Positions 41,995 through 50,583 are shown, numbered from the stretch's first letter. The stretch: 64,000 nt of DNA from Noviluteimonas sp052115395 (GCA_052115395.1 JBFRGO010000002.1), one strand, 5' to 3'. Translations and numbers: made by a program. The notes: generated by a model not told the origin, from the sequence alone.

Positions 41995-42921
41995 CTATCC
42001 CGCGACGGTGACCGTCGTCTGCACGCCGGAGGCTTCCTGCAAACGTCGACGCGTCAGCGGGCCGAAGCGCACGGATTCGCACAAGCCGATCAGTGCCGCG
42101 CCGTCGGCCTGGCCGCGGTGGAAGGTCGCGTGCGACAGCGGCGCATCCAGTGCGATGGTCGTCAGTTGACGCCAGAGCAGCGCCTGTTCCTTGTTGGCGC
42201 GCAATTTCACTGCAACCTGCGCGGCGCCGCGGATGCGCAGGAACGGCACTTCCTCCACGCGCGCCAGCAGCGCATCGAGGCTGCCGAAATGCGCGAGCAG
42301 GATCGCCGCGGTCTTCGGGCCCACGCCCGGCACGCCGGGGATGTTGTCGACGCTGTCGCCGGTCAAGGCGAGATAGTCGGCGATCTGGTGCGCTTCGACG
42401 CCGTGGCGATCCTTCACGCCCGCCATGGTCCAGCGCACGTTCTTCGCGTAATCCCACTGCTCGTCCAGGCCGGCGAGCAATTGCGAGAGATCCTTGTCGG
42501 CCGACACGATCACGGCGCGATGGCCCGCGGCGCGCCCGACATGCACCGCGGTGCCGATCAGATCGTCCGCTTCGTAATCCGAATGCGCGAGCACCGGCAG
42601 GCCGAGCGCGCGGCACAGGGCCTTGCAATGCGCGAACTGGCGCTTGAGCTCTTCCGGCGCCGATTCACGATTGGCCTTGTAGGCCGGGTAGAGCGCATTG
42701 CGGAAACAACTGTCGAGCGCTTCGTCGAAGGCGATCGCGATCTGGCGCGGGCGCTCGCGTTCGAGCAGCTCCAGCAGGAAGCGCGCGAAGCCGTGGACCG
42801 CGTTGGTCGGCCAACCGTCTGCGTCGTGGAATTCATTCGGCATCGAATGCCATGCGCGGAACACGTACATGCTCGCGTCGACCAGATAGAGCGGCGGCTG
42901 GATCGCGGCCGGTGCGTTCAT
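41995..42921 (-). CDS. 5'-3' exonuclease/flap endonuclease-like protein (PolA N-domain family)
   Basis: A 308-residue stand-alone nuclease domain resembling ExoIX/Xni. The metal-site acidic residues are seen in LVDASMYVFRAW, IAFDEALDSCFRNALYPAYKANR, SDYEADDLIGTA and SADKDLSQLL, followed by the helix-hairpin-helix GVPGVGPKTAAILL. It probably trims flaps or RNA primers. The ATG overlaps the nitroreductase stop by four bases, so the two are coupled. Confidence 0.9.
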   Translation of the reverse strand: MNAPAAIQPPLYLVDASMYVFRAWHSMPNEFHDADGWPTNAVHGFARFLLELLERERPRQIAIAFDEALDSCFRNALYPAYKANRESAPEELKRQFAHCKALCRALGLPVLAHSDYEADDLIGTAVHVGRAAGHRAVIVSADKDLSQLLAGLDEQWDYAKNVRWTMAGVKDRHGVEAHQIADYLALTGDSVDNIPGVPGVGPKTAAILLAHFGSLDALLARVEEVPFLRIRGAAQVAVKLRANKEQALLWRQLTTIALDAPLSHATFHRGQADGAALIGLCESVRFGPLTRRRLQEASGVQTTVTVAG

Positions 42922-43511
42922 GCGGGACTCCAGTCGGTGAGCAACGCCTGCAGGTCGGGGCGGTCGCGCTCGGGCGCGTCGAGTTTCGGCGTGCCGATGT
43001 GGATGAAGCCGACAACGTGTTCGTCTTCGGCCAGCCCGAAGACCTGGGCGATCGCCGGATCGTAGGCCGGCCAACCGGTCAGCCATTGCGCGCCGAAGCC
43101 GCAGGCCTGCGCGGCCTGCAACAAGGCGAAGCACACGCACGAGGCGCTGCTGAAGCGTTCGGAAGCGGGGATCTTTTCGTCGGGGCCTTGCTTGGCGACG
43201 ACGATCAGCACCAGCGGCGCATGCGCGAAGCGGTTGCGATCCTTTTCGATCGCGCTCTCGCCGGCCTGCGGATCGCGCTCGAGCGTGCGCGCCGCGAGGC
43301 GTTCGCCCAATGCATGGCGCGCGTCGCCGGCGACGCGGATGAAGCGGAAAGGCACGCGCTTGCCGTGGTCGGGCACGCGCACGGCGGCCGACAGGATCCG
43401 CGCAAGCGTGGCCGAATCGGGACCTGGTTCACCCAATTGCTTGGCCGGCACCGACCGCCGCGCGTTCAGGAAATGCAGTTCGTCGGATGGATTGGGGTCA
43501 ACTGGGGACAT
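42918..43511 (-). CDS. Nitroreductase-family FMN protein (YdjA-like)
   Basis: A 197-residue flavin oxidoreductase. FNARRSVPAKQL-type N-terminal FMN loop (LNARRSVPAKQLGEPGPD), VRVPDHGKRVPFRFI and the C-terminal GAQWLTGWPAYD and VVGFIHIGTPK match the small YdjA/TdsD-type nitroreductases. It would reduce nitro compounds or other acceptors with NAD(P)H; the natural substrate is unknown. It is coupled to the exonuclease-like gene. Confidence 0.9.
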   Translation of the reverse strand: MSPVDPNPSDELHFLNARRSVPAKQLGEPGPDSATLARILSAAVRVPDHGKRVPFRFIRVAGDARHALGERLAARTLERDPQAGESAIEKDRNRFAHAPLVLIVVAKQGPDEKIPASERFSSASCVCFALLQAAQACGFGAQWLTGWPAYDPAIAQVFGLAEDEHVVGFIHIGTPKLDAPERDRPDLQALLTDWSPA

Positions 43512-43551
43512 GGGTCACAGAACCGGAATTTCGAAGGTGAGTTGACACAAC

Positions 43552-43599
43552 GCGACACTATGCTGCCCCTCAGTGTCGCATTTGGTCACATGGTGTCGC
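43552..43599. promoter_or_regulatory. Operator-like cluster before the DUF1631 gene
   Basis: GCGACACT (43552-43559) and AGTGTCGC (43572-43579) form a perfect 8-bp inverted repeat, and GTGTCGC recurs at 43593-43599. A TATGCT (43559-43564) overlaps it. Three spaced copies of one motif at promoter distance from the ATG at 43616 suggest binding of a dimeric regulator. Confidence 0.45.
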
Positions 43600-43615
43600 G
43601 GTCAGGGAGATCGAC

Positions 43616-45790
43616 ATGTCGGGGCAGGCAACGGGGCTGGACACCACTCAGCGGGCCAATCCGGCAGGCGTGCTGGAAGAAATGAAGCGCCTGGCCGTCG
43701 AACAACTCGGCGGCGTGCCCAGCGCATTGTACGCGCCGGTGGCCGAGGCCCTGGATGATGCCGCGCGCCGCGCGGGCCTGATCCAGATCCGCCGCGGCGA
43801 CCACATCGCGCTGCTCAACCTGCGCCAGCGCAACGCCGGCAACGTGATGCGCTTCCGCCAGTTGATCGCGCAGGGCTTCGAGGATTTCCGCGCGCTGCCC
43901 AACCGCCTGCGCAATGGCCAGCAGCTCGGCCTGGTCGAAGACCGCCACCTGGGGTTCCATTACGCGGGCCAGAAGCTCGCCGAATCCATCGGCCAGCGCT
44001 ATGTGCGGCAGTTGGAGATGCTCGACCAGCGGCTGGAAGCGCTGGCGCAGGAACTGGGCGCCAACTCCTCGTCCAACCCGATCGGCGCCACGCGCCTGGC
44101 CGGCGCCTTCCTGGCGACCTTCCACGACGCCGACCTGCCCGAAACGCTGCGCCCGCTGCTGTTCCGCCAGTACGAACACGAGCTCTCGCGCGTGCTGGGC
44201 GACCTGTATGGCCGCATCAACACCCTGCTCGCGGCGGCCGGTTACGGACTGAAGCAGACGCCTGCGCCGGCCACGGCCTCCGCGGCCGACAACACCGATT
44301 CCGTTTCCGCGGTGCCGCATTCGCCTGGCAACGCCCGCCACACTTCCCCCGATGTCGATGCGATGGAACGCTTCGGAGACCTGCGCGCCATGTTGCACGC
44401 CTGGAGAGACGGATCCTCGCCCGCTGCCCGTTCGGAAGCGCGCGCCACCACGTCGGCATCCGGCGCCCCGCGCCGCGAGCTGCGCTCGGCCGAAGTCATC
44501 AGCGTGACCTCCCTGCTGCAGCGCGACGGGCCGGAGCCTTACGCACGTGCGCTCGCCGGTGCCGGTTCGCTGGCCGACGCGATCCGCGACCAATTGACCG
44601 AAGGCGCGCGCCGCCTCGGCCTGGACCCGGACCAGACGCAGATCGGCGCGCAAGAGAACGATGCGATCGACCTGGTCGGCCTGTTGTTCGAATCGCTGTT
44701 CCAGACCCACGCGATGCTCGACCGCGCGCGCCGCGTGTATGCGCGCCTGGTGCTGCCCTACGTGAAGGTGGCGCTCAGCGACGACGGCCTGTTCCTGCGC
44801 CGCGACCATCCCGCGCGCCGCCTGTTCGACACGATCACCGAAGCCTGCGAAGGCAACGACGGCGCCACGCCGCAGGATCGCGAACTGCTCGAACGCGCCG
44901 CCGGCATCGCGCAGCGGATCGTGGCCGATTACAACGAAGACCTCGAAATCTTCGCGCTGGCCAGCGCGGAACTCGAAGCGCTGCTCGAGCAGCAGCGCAA
45001 GCGCGTGGACATGCTCGAAAAGCGCGCGGCCGAAGCCGTGCACGGCAAGGAACGCCTGCTGCAGGCGCGCCTGCAGGCGGGCGCGGCGCTCAACCAGCGC
45101 CTGCGCACGCCGCTGACCGAAGCGGTCGCCGAATTCCTCGTCGAACATTGGCAGCACCAGCTGTTGCAGACCTTGTTGCGCGAAGGTCGCGAATCGCCGA
45201 AGCACGCCGATGTCCTGGCGCTCGCCGATGCGCTGATCGTCGTCGACGGCCTGTCTGCGCAGGCGCGCGGTAGCGTCGTGGCCGATCGCCTGATCGCGCT
45301 GCAGCCGGCCATCGTCGAATGCCTGGTCGCCTGCGGCCACGACGAACACGGTGCGAACGACTGGCTCGCCGGCGTCGTGCGTGCGCTCGCGCAACCCGAC
45401 CTGCCGCGCATGGTGCGCAATCTCCCGCCGCCGGTCGTCGCCGACGACGACTCCGAGCAGGGCGCGCTGCGCGTGGTCGGTGGCCATGCGGGCCTGGACT
45501 TCGATCCCGAAGTCGCCCAGCGCATGCGCCTGCTCGCCCCTGGCGAATGGCTGCGCCTGCTCGACCAGCAGGGCGAACACGTGGCGGCGAAGGTCGCCTG
45601 GGTCAGTCCGCTCAGTGGCCGCTTCCTGCTCGTCAACCGCCGCGGCGCGCGCGTACTCGTCGCTTCGGCCGAGCAACTCGCGGCACTGGTCGCCGAAGGC
45701 CGCCTGGTCGCAGGCACCGAGCAAGCGCCCTTCGACGAAGCGATGCGCCAGATGCGCGCGCGCCTCAACCGGGCGGTCGGGCAGAACTGA
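43616..45790 (+). CDS. DUF1631 family protein
   Basis: A 724-residue cytosolic protein of the DUF1631 family. The N-terminal half is helical (AGLIQIRRGDHIALLNLRQRN, LGLVEDRHLGFHYAGQKLAE). A low-complexity linker (about 215-290) precedes a conserved helical core (VGLLFESLFQTHAMLDRARRVYARLVLPYVKVAL, with the DHPARRLFDTI motif). The C-terminal about 90 residues (LRLLDQQGEHVAAKVAWVSPLSGRFLLVNRRG) have a PilZ-like beta pattern. The family is found in Pseudomonas and xanthomonads without a settled function; a c-di-GMP link would rest only on the PilZ-like end. It stands alone with its own operator-like upstream region. Confidence 0.85.
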   Translation: MSGQATGLDTTQRANPAGVLEEMKRLAVEQLGGVPSALYAPVAEALDDAARRAGLIQIRRGDHIALLNLRQRNAGNVMRFRQLIAQGFEDFRALPNRLRNGQQLGLVEDRHLGFHYAGQKLAESIGQRYVRQLEMLDQRLEALAQELGANSSSNPIGATRLAGAFLATFHDADLPETLRPLLFRQYEHELSRVLGDLYGRINTLLAAAGYGLKQTPAPATASAADNTDSVSAVPHSPGNARHTSPDVDAMERFGDLRAMLHAWRDGSSPAARSEARATTSASGAPRRELRSAEVISVTSLLQRDGPEPYARALAGAGSLADAIRDQLTEGARRLGLDPDQTQIGAQENDAIDLVGLLFESLFQTHAMLDRARRVYARLVLPYVKVALSDDGLFLRRDHPARRLFDTITEACEGNDGATPQDRELLERAAGIAQRIVADYNEDLEIFALASAELEALLEQQRKRVDMLEKRAAEAVHGKERLLQARLQAGAALNQRLRTPLTEAVAEFLVEHWQHQLLQTLLREGRESPKHADVLALADALIVVDGLSAQARGSVVADRLIALQPAIVECLVACGHDEHGANDWLAGVVRALAQPDLPRMVRNLPPPVVADDDSEQGALRVVGGHAGLDFDPEVAQRMRLLAPGEWLRLLDQQGEHVAAKVAWVSPLSGRFLLVNRRGARVLVASAEQLAALVAEGRLVAGTEQAPFDEAMRQMRARLNRAVGQN

Positions 45791-45815
45791 TCCGCGCAAG
45801 GTAGGGTGGTCGCGC

Positions 45816-45821
45816 TAGGAT
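45816..45821 (+). promoter_or_regulatory. Probable -10 element of pntAA
   Basis: TAGGAT lies 32 bases before the pntAA ATG and 25 bases after the DUF1631 stop. It is the same hexamer as before prmC. Confidence 0.4.
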
Positions 45822-45853
45822 GCAACGGCGCACCTTGAACCCGAGGCGGATCG

Positions 45854-46954
45854 ATGACGGTCGAAGTGGGAGTCGCGCGGGAAACCGCGCACGGTGAACG
45901 GCGCGTCGCGCTGACGCCCGAAACCTGCAGGAAGCTCGTGAAGCTCGGTGCGAACGTCCGCATCGAGCGCGGCGCGGGCGCGTCCGCCGGGTTTCCCGAT
46001 GCCGATTACAGCGAAGCAGGCGCGCAGGTCGTCGACGATGGTCACCTCGCGCTCGGCGGCGCCGACGTCGTGTTGTGCGTACAGCCCCCCGATGCGGTGC
46101 GCCTGTCGCAGTTGAAGGAAGGCGCGGTCCTCGTCGGACTCCTGCAACCGCAGGGCGATGCCGCGCGCGGTGCGCAGATCCAGGCGCGCAAGCTCCTCGC
46201 CTTCCCGCTCGAACGCTTGCCGCGCACCACGCGCGCGCAGGCGATGGACGTGCTCAGTTCGCAGGCCGGCATGGCCGGTTACAAGGCGGTGCTGATCGCC
46301 GCGCAGCTCACCCCACGCTTCTTCCCGATGCTGACAACCGCTGCCGGCACGATCCGTCCCTCGCGCGTGTTGATCGTCGGCGCGGGCGTTGCGGGCCTAC
46401 AGGCGGTCGCGACCGCCAAGCGCCTGGGCGCGCAGGTCGAAGGCTTCGACGTACGGCCCGAAACGCGCGAACAAATCGAATCGCTCGGCGGCAAGTTCCT
46501 CGACCTCGGCGTGAGCGCCGCGGGCGAGGGCGGCTACGCGCGCCAACTCACCGAGGAAGAACGCGCCGAACAACAGCGGCGCCTCGGCGAATACCTGAGG
46601 AACATCGACGTCGTCGTCTGCACCGCGGCGGTGCCCGGCCGGCCCGCGCCGAAGATCGTGACCGCGGCGATGGTCGCGGGCATGCGACCGGGCAGCGTGA
46701 TCGTCGATCTCGCAGCGGAAACCGGCGGCAATTGCGAGCTGACGCAGCCCGGCGAGACGATCGACAGCAATGGCGTGGTCATCGCCGGTCCCTTGAACCT
46801 GGCGAGCATGGGCGCGCTGCATGCCAGCGAGATGTACGCGCGCAACGTTTACAACTTCGTCGCCCTGTTGCTGAAGGATGGCGCGCTCGCATTCGATTGG
46901 GGCGACGAGCTGCTGGCGAAGACGGTGTGGCCGGAGCGCGCCGTTCCGGCGTGA
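45854..46954 (+). CDS. pntAA: NAD(P) transhydrogenase alpha subunit, domain I
   Basis: NAD(H)-binding soluble part of the proton-translocating transhydrogenase that makes NADPH from NADH using the proton gradient. The 366-residue protein has GVARETAHGERRVALTPET at the start, the AQAMDVLSSQAGMAGYKAV segment, the Rossmann motif VLIVGAGVAGLQAVATAKRLGA and the mobile-loop region near GEGGYARQLTEEE. The three-gene form is split: pntAB and pntB resume only at 48839, after an intergenic element and three opposite-strand genes, so subunit balance cannot come from one polycistronic mRNA. Confidence 0.95.
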   Translation: MTVEVGVARETAHGERRVALTPETCRKLVKLGANVRIERGAGASAGFPDADYSEAGAQVVDDGHLALGGADVVLCVQPPDAVRLSQLKEGAVLVGLLQPQGDAARGAQIQARKLLAFPLERLPRTTRAQAMDVLSSQAGMAGYKAVLIAAQLTPRFFPMLTTAAGTIRPSRVLIVGAGVAGLQAVATAKRLGAQVEGFDVRPETREQIESLGGKFLDLGVSAAGEGGYARQLTEEERAEQQRRLGEYLRNIDVVVCTAAVPGRPAPKIVTAAMVAGMRPGSVIVDLAAETGGNCELTQPGETIDSNGVVIAGPLNLASMGALHASEMYARNVYNFVALLLKDGALAFDWGDELLAKTVWPERAVPA

Positions 46955-47248
46955 GTCGCGCGGGGTACCAGTCCTTCGGTTGGGACGCCTCGCCACGTGT
47001 CGAGGCTCATCTCAACTGAGGTGTCGTCCTCTTCGGCGACCAGACCTCTGCTTTCTCGACAAAGATCGGGGCAGTGCGAAGCTTGCTTCGCACCCGCAAA
47101 TCAAATGCTCGGGCGAAGCCCCCGATCGAGAGCCAACGCACGAAAGGTGATGCCCCAGCGTTGTGGGTTTCAAATTTTTTTCCCAAAAAAATTTGGAACT
47201 CACGACGTTCGGGCGGCGCGAAAGCAAAGGGTGTAAGCCCCAAACGCG
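46955..47248. other. Structured intergenic region downstream of pntAA
   Basis: A 294-base gap without a convincing gene. It contains GTGCGAAGC/GCTTCGCAC (47074-47093), an enclosing stem GATCGGGG (47064-47071) with CCCCGATC (47120-47127), a small GGGC-GAA-GCCC hairpin (47111-47121) and an 11-bp AT hairpin. Short ORFs in it look non-coding. It may be a structured RNA, a repeat or decayed DNA. It is the only clear AT-containing island in this window. Confidence 0.6.
47171..47195. repeat. AT-rich 11-bp inverted repeat
   Basis: CAAATTTTTTT and AAAAAAATTTG with a CCC loop form a perfect hairpin in otherwise very GC-rich DNA. It may help terminate pntAA and the opposite DUF3106 transcript, but the T-run is inside the stem, unlike a normal terminator. 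Confidence 0.7.
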
Positions 47249-47671
47249 TCAATCCTTGGGCGGATGCGCATCCAGCCAGGCCTTGCGCTGCTCCGGCGTC
47301 ATGTCGAGCCACTTTTCCTTGAGCGCGTGGCGTTCCTCCGGCGGCATCGACCGCATGCGCTCGAACAACTCGCGCGCCTGGTCCCGCTGGTCGGGCGAAA
47401 GGTGATCCCACCGGCGCATGCCCTTGTGCGCGGCTTCGCGCTGTTCGGGAGTCATCGTCGTCCAGCGACGCGCGTGCTCGAGCATGCGCCGGCGCTGGTC
47501 GGCGTCGGCGTTATTCCAGCGATCGCGGATCGGAGCAATGAGCACATCGCGCTCGGCCGGGGAGAGTTGTTCCCACTGCGCAGGGGCAGGCGTGGGCGCG
47601 GGCGTCTGTTGCGCGAACGCGGGCATCGCGAGCAGCGCGACCACGACAAGCCAGGGGTGACGTCGGATCAT
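47249..47671 (-). CDS. DUF3106 family periplasmic protein
   Basis: A 140-residue exported protein with a signal peptide (1-20, MPAFAQ). The mature part is made of repeated short helical units of the type W-x-x-L/M-(S/T)-P-x-(E/Q)-R-(D/E), e.g. LSPAERDVL, MTPEQREAA, LSPDQRDQA, MPPEERHAL and MTPEQRKAW, typical of DUF3106. Function is unknown. It is the third gene of the sigma factor/DUF3619-like/DUF3106 unit, four bases after the second. This trio occurs in other proteobacteria and is thought to be an envelope-linked sigma system (knowledge plus inference). Confidence 0.85.
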   Translation of the reverse strand: MIRRHPWLVVVALLAMPAFAQQTPAPTPAPAQWEQLSPAERDVLIAPIRDRWNNADADQRRRMLEHARRWTTMTPEQREAAHKGMRRWDHLSPDQRDQARELFERMRSMPPEERHALKEKWLDMTPEQRKAWLDAHPPKD

Positions 47672-47675
47672 CGGA

Positions 47676-48065
47676 TTACTCCATGGCCATCAGGGCGGCA
47701 TCGTCCGACGCCAGCCACACGTAGAGATCGGGGTTTTCGTCGAGCGGCGAGGCGATGAGCGGATCCTCGCTGGTCGCCGTCGTGCTGCTCGACGCCGGTT
47801 GGACGGCTGCGACCACCGGCGCGTTCGTCGTCGGCGGCAGCGAACGCAGCTGCATGCCGAGCACGAGCGCGCCCACCGTCGCCGCGGCCGCGAGCGGGAT
47901 CGCCAGGCGCCATTTCGATGCGGGCGCCTGCACGCTTTCGCCACGCAGCGCCTTGTTGCGGCGCTGCTGCAATTGCGCGCGCACGCGGGGCGAGAGATGG
48001 TCCAGCGCCTGCGCATGCAATGCGCGGATCGCGTCGTCCTGCTTGTCGTGGTCGCCGATGTTCAT
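47676..48065 (-). CDS. DUF3619-like single-span protein, possible anti-sigma factor
   Basis: A 129-residue protein with a cytosolic N-terminus (about 1-52, ALHAQALDHLSPRVRAQLQQRRNKAL), one transmembrane helix (about 53-72) and a short periplasmic tail containing acidic and aromatic residues (DLYVWLASDDAAL). Its ATG overlaps the sigma factor stop by four bases. Place and topology fit a membrane anti-sigma factor, and the pattern resembles DUF3619; no ZAS-type Cys/His zinc motif is visible, so binding of the sigma factor is inference only. Confidence 0.65.
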   Translation of the reverse strand: MNIGDHDKQDDAIRALHAQALDHLSPRVRAQLQQRRNKALRGESVQAPASKWRLAIPLAAAATVGALVLGMQLRSLPPTTNAPVVAAVQPASSSTTATSEDPLIASPLDENPDLYVWLASDDAALMAME

Positions 48066-48673
48066 GCGAATTCCTCCAGTTGCGCCTGCAAGGCTTCGCG
48101 GGCGCGGAACAAATGCGTTTTCACCGACCCTTCGCTGCACCCCATCACGCGCGCGGTGGTCGCCACGTCGAGTTCTTCGATCACGCGCAGGGTGAAGGCT
48201 TCGCGCTGGCGCGCCGGCAATGCGCGCACCGCCTGTGCGATGCGGGCATAGGCTTCGCGGCTGTCGTGCTTGCGGGAAGGGTCGGATTCGGGGTCGAGCG
48301 TGGGGACGCGTTCGCTCCAGTCGATCGCGTCTTCGTCGGCGTGGCTCGATTGCGGGCGCAGCCAACGCAGGCGGAAGCTGCGACGCCGCTGCGCATCGAC
48401 GATGCGGCTGCGCAACACGCTCCAGAACAACGGCGTCCATTCTTCCGCCGGCTTGTCGGCGTAAGCCAGCATCTTCAGCATCGCGTCCTGCACGACATCC
48501 AGCGCGTCGTCGCGATGGCGCAGGCCCAGTTCGGCGAAGCGGAACGCGCGGGCGGCGATGCCATCGAGGAAGGCTGCGAGCGTGCGCGGCGGCGCCGCAT
48601 CGCGCACGGGCGCGTCGACTGCCGGGAAGGCGGTCATCGGATCGTCGGCATCTTCGGTCACTCGAAGGAACAT
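48062..48673 (-). CDS. ECF-type RNA polymerase sigma factor
   Basis: About 203 residues with region 2 (AFRFAELGLRHRDDALDVVQDAMLKMLAY ... WTPLFWSVLRSRIVDAQRRR) and region 4 (ALPARQREAFTLRVIEELDVATTARVMGCSEGSVKTHLFRAREAL). This is the normal ECF layout. The ATG at 48673 is the most likely start, though an ATG at 48635 cannot be excluded and neither has a good Shine-Dalgarno. It heads the DUF3619-like and DUF3106 genes and lies on the opposite strand between pntAA and pntAB. Its own promoter would lie in the 166-base gap shared with pntAB. Confidence 0.9.
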   Translation of the reverse strand: MFLRVTEDADDPMTAFPAVDAPVRDAAPPRTLAAFLDGIAARAFRFAELGLRHRDDALDVVQDAMLKMLAYADKPAEEWTPLFWSVLRSRIVDAQRRRSFRLRWLRPQSSHADEDAIDWSERVPTLDPESDPSRKHDSREAYARIAQAVRALPARQREAFTLRVIEELDVATTARVMGCSEGSVKTHLFRAREALQAQLEEFA

Positions 48674-48803
48674 AGCAGTCGGTCGGCCGGTGGTGGCGGT
48701 CCGAGGGAACCGGCCGCTTGGCCAGGCCCGCACCGCCTGCGAGGTGGGGGAACGCGGCCGCGCCCGGGGCGTTGACCCGGCGCGCGCCGGGTTCACCTGT
48801 CGT

Positions 48804-48809
48804 TATGAT
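48804..48809 (+). promoter_or_regulatory. -10 element of pntAB-pntB
   Basis: TATGAT lies 29 bases before the pntAB ATG in the divergent gap with the sigma factor gene. It gives pntAB-pntB their own promoter, separate from pntAA. No good -35 is seen, which may point to an activator. Confidence 0.45.
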
Positions 48810-48838
48810 GGCCGCACGCGACGACTGGGGCAGACGGC

Positions 48839-49141
48839 ATGGCGGCGGACGGGTTCGTGGTGCTCTACATCTTCATGCTGGCCGCCATCGCGGGCCACGT
48901 GATCATTTCCCGGGTCCCGGTGATCCTCCATACGCCCCTGATGTCGGGCTCGAACTTCATCCACGGCATCGTGCTCATCGGCGCGATGGTGGTGCTCGGC
49001 CACGCCGACACGACCCTGGAGAAGGCCATCGGGTTCGTCGCGGTCCTGCTGGGCGCGGGCAACGCGGCCGGTGGTTACGTGGTGACCGAGCGCATGCTCG
49101 AACTGTTCAAGGCCAGCAAGAAGCCGGGGGCCAAGCCGTGA
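48839..49141 (+). CDS. pntAB: NAD(P) transhydrogenase alpha subunit, membrane part (domain II)
   Basis: A 100-residue inner-membrane protein with three helices (about 8-28, 39-57, 66-85) and the conserved HTPLMSGSNFIHGIV segment. It joins pntAA and pntB to form the proton channel. Its stop shares one base with the pntB ATG (TGATG), so the two are coupled. It is 1.9 kb from pntAA. Confidence 0.95.
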   Translation: MAADGFVVLYIFMLAAIAGHVIISRVPVILHTPLMSGSNFIHGIVLIGAMVVLGHADTTLEKAIGFVAVLLGAGNAAGGYVVTERMLELFKASKKPGAKP

Positions 49142-50571
49142 TGGCGTCCTGGCAGGTGCTCGTCGCCGCGACGAGCTACCTCGTCGCCGCCACGCTCTTC
49201 CTCCTCGGCCTGCAACGCATGGCCTCGCCGGTGACCGCGCGCAGCGGCATCCAGTGGGCGGGCGTGGGCATGGTGATCGCAACCGTGGCGACGTTCGTGT
49301 TGCCGGGGTTGCACAACATGGCGCTGATCGTGATCGCGCTCGTGCTCGGCACCGTGGTCGCGTGGGTGTGGGGCAAGCGCGTTGCGATCACCGACATGCC
49401 GCAGATGGTCGCCTTGTTCAACGGCATGGGCGGTGGATCGGCGGCGGCGATCGGTGCGGTGGAATTGCTGCGCCTGACCGGCGGGCCGCGCGATGCGAAC
49501 GCCACGTCGTTGCATATCGGGCTGGCCGTGGTCGGTGCGTTGATCGGCGCGGTGTCGCTGACCGGTTCGATCATCGCCTGGGCGAAGCTCGACGGTCGCA
49601 TGGACAAGCGCTACACGTTCTCGGGGCAGCAGGCGTTCAACGCGCTGATGTTCGTCGCGGCGGTGTTGCTCGGCGGCTTCGTCGTGTATGCGCTGGCCTT
49701 CGGTGGCGGCACTTCGCTGCAGGTGACGACGCTCGCGATCGTCGCGTTCTTCGCCGCCGCGCTGCTCCTCGGCATTCTGATGACGCTGCCCATCGGCGGC
49801 GCCGACATGCCCGTCGTCATTTCGCTCTACAACGCCTTCACCGGCCTGGCGGTCGCCTTCGAAGGCTACGTCCTCGGCAACCAGGCATTGATCATCGCCG
49901 GCACCATGGTCGGTGCGGCGGGCATGCTGCTCACGCGCCTGATGGCCAAGGCGATGAACCGCAAGATCACCAACGTGCTGTTCTCGAACTTCGGCGCGAC
50001 CGGTGAAGCGCAGGAAATCTCCGGCACGCAGAAGCCGATCGAAGCGGGCGATGTCGCCGCGATGATGGCCTACGCCGAACGCGTGGTGATCGTGCCCGGT
50101 TACGGCATGGCCGTCGCGCAGGCGCAGCACAAGATCTGGGAACTCACGCAGCGGCTCATCGCGCGCGGCGTCAAGGTGAAGTTCGCCATCCATCCCGTCG
50201 CCGGCCGCATGCCGGGCCACATGAACGTGCTGCTCGCCGAAGCCGGCGTGCCCTACGACCTCATCGCGGACATGGACGACATCAACCCCGAATTCCCGAA
50301 CACCGATGTCTCGCTGGTCATCGGCGCGAACGACGTGGTCAATCCCGTCGCCAAGACCGACCCGGCCTCGCCGATCTACGGGATGCCGATCCTCGACGTG
50401 AACCTGAGCAAGCAGACCGTGGTGATCAAGCGCGGCAAGGGCACGGGCTTCGCGGGCATCGAGAATGCGCTGTTCTATGCCGACAACACGCGCATGCTAT
50501 ACGGCGACGGCGCGGAAATGGCGAGTGCGCTCGTGAGCGAACTCAAGGCGCTGGACGGCGGCGGTCACTGA
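49141..50571 (+). CDS. pntB: NAD(P) transhydrogenase beta subunit
   Basis: A 476-residue protein: about eight or nine membrane helices (domain II, 1-285, with ITDMPQMVALFNGMGGGSAA and IGGADMPVVISLYNAFTGLAVAFEGYVLGN) and the soluble NADP(H)-binding domain III (about 295-476). Domain III shows GYGMAVAQAQHKIWEL, HPVAGRMPGHMNVLLAEA, GANDVVNPVAKTDPASPIYGMP and KRGKGTGFAGIENALFY, all standard. It receives hydride from the pntAA-bound NADH. Confidence 0.96.
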   Translation: MASWQVLVAATSYLVAATLFLLGLQRMASPVTARSGIQWAGVGMVIATVATFVLPGLHNMALIVIALVLGTVVAWVWGKRVAITDMPQMVALFNGMGGGSAAAIGAVELLRLTGGPRDANATSLHIGLAVVGALIGAVSLTGSIIAWAKLDGRMDKRYTFSGQQAFNALMFVAAVLLGGFVVYALAFGGGTSLQVTTLAIVAFFAAALLLGILMTLPIGGADMPVVISLYNAFTGLAVAFEGYVLGNQALIIAGTMVGAAGMLLTRLMAKAMNRKITNVLFSNFGATGEAQEISGTQKPIEAGDVAAMMAYAERVVIVPGYGMAVAQAQHKIWELTQRLIARGVKVKFAIHPVAGRMPGHMNVLLAEAGVPYDLIADMDDINPEFPNTDVSLVIGANDVVNPVAKTDPASPIYGMPILDVNLSKQTVVIKRGKGTGFAGIENALFYADNTRMLYGDGAEMASALVSELKALDGGGH

Positions 50572-50583
50572 CCGTCGCGGAGC

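Noticed and set aside
43542..43564. TTGACA with TATGCT as a sigma70 promoter of the DUF1631 gene
   Set aside because: The spacer is only 11 bases, too short; kept only as part of an operator-like cluster.
47074..47236. Small ORFs in the pntAA-DUF3106 gap as genes
   Set aside because: They cross the hairpins, lack ribosome sites and differ in every frame; the region is better read as structured non-coding DNA.
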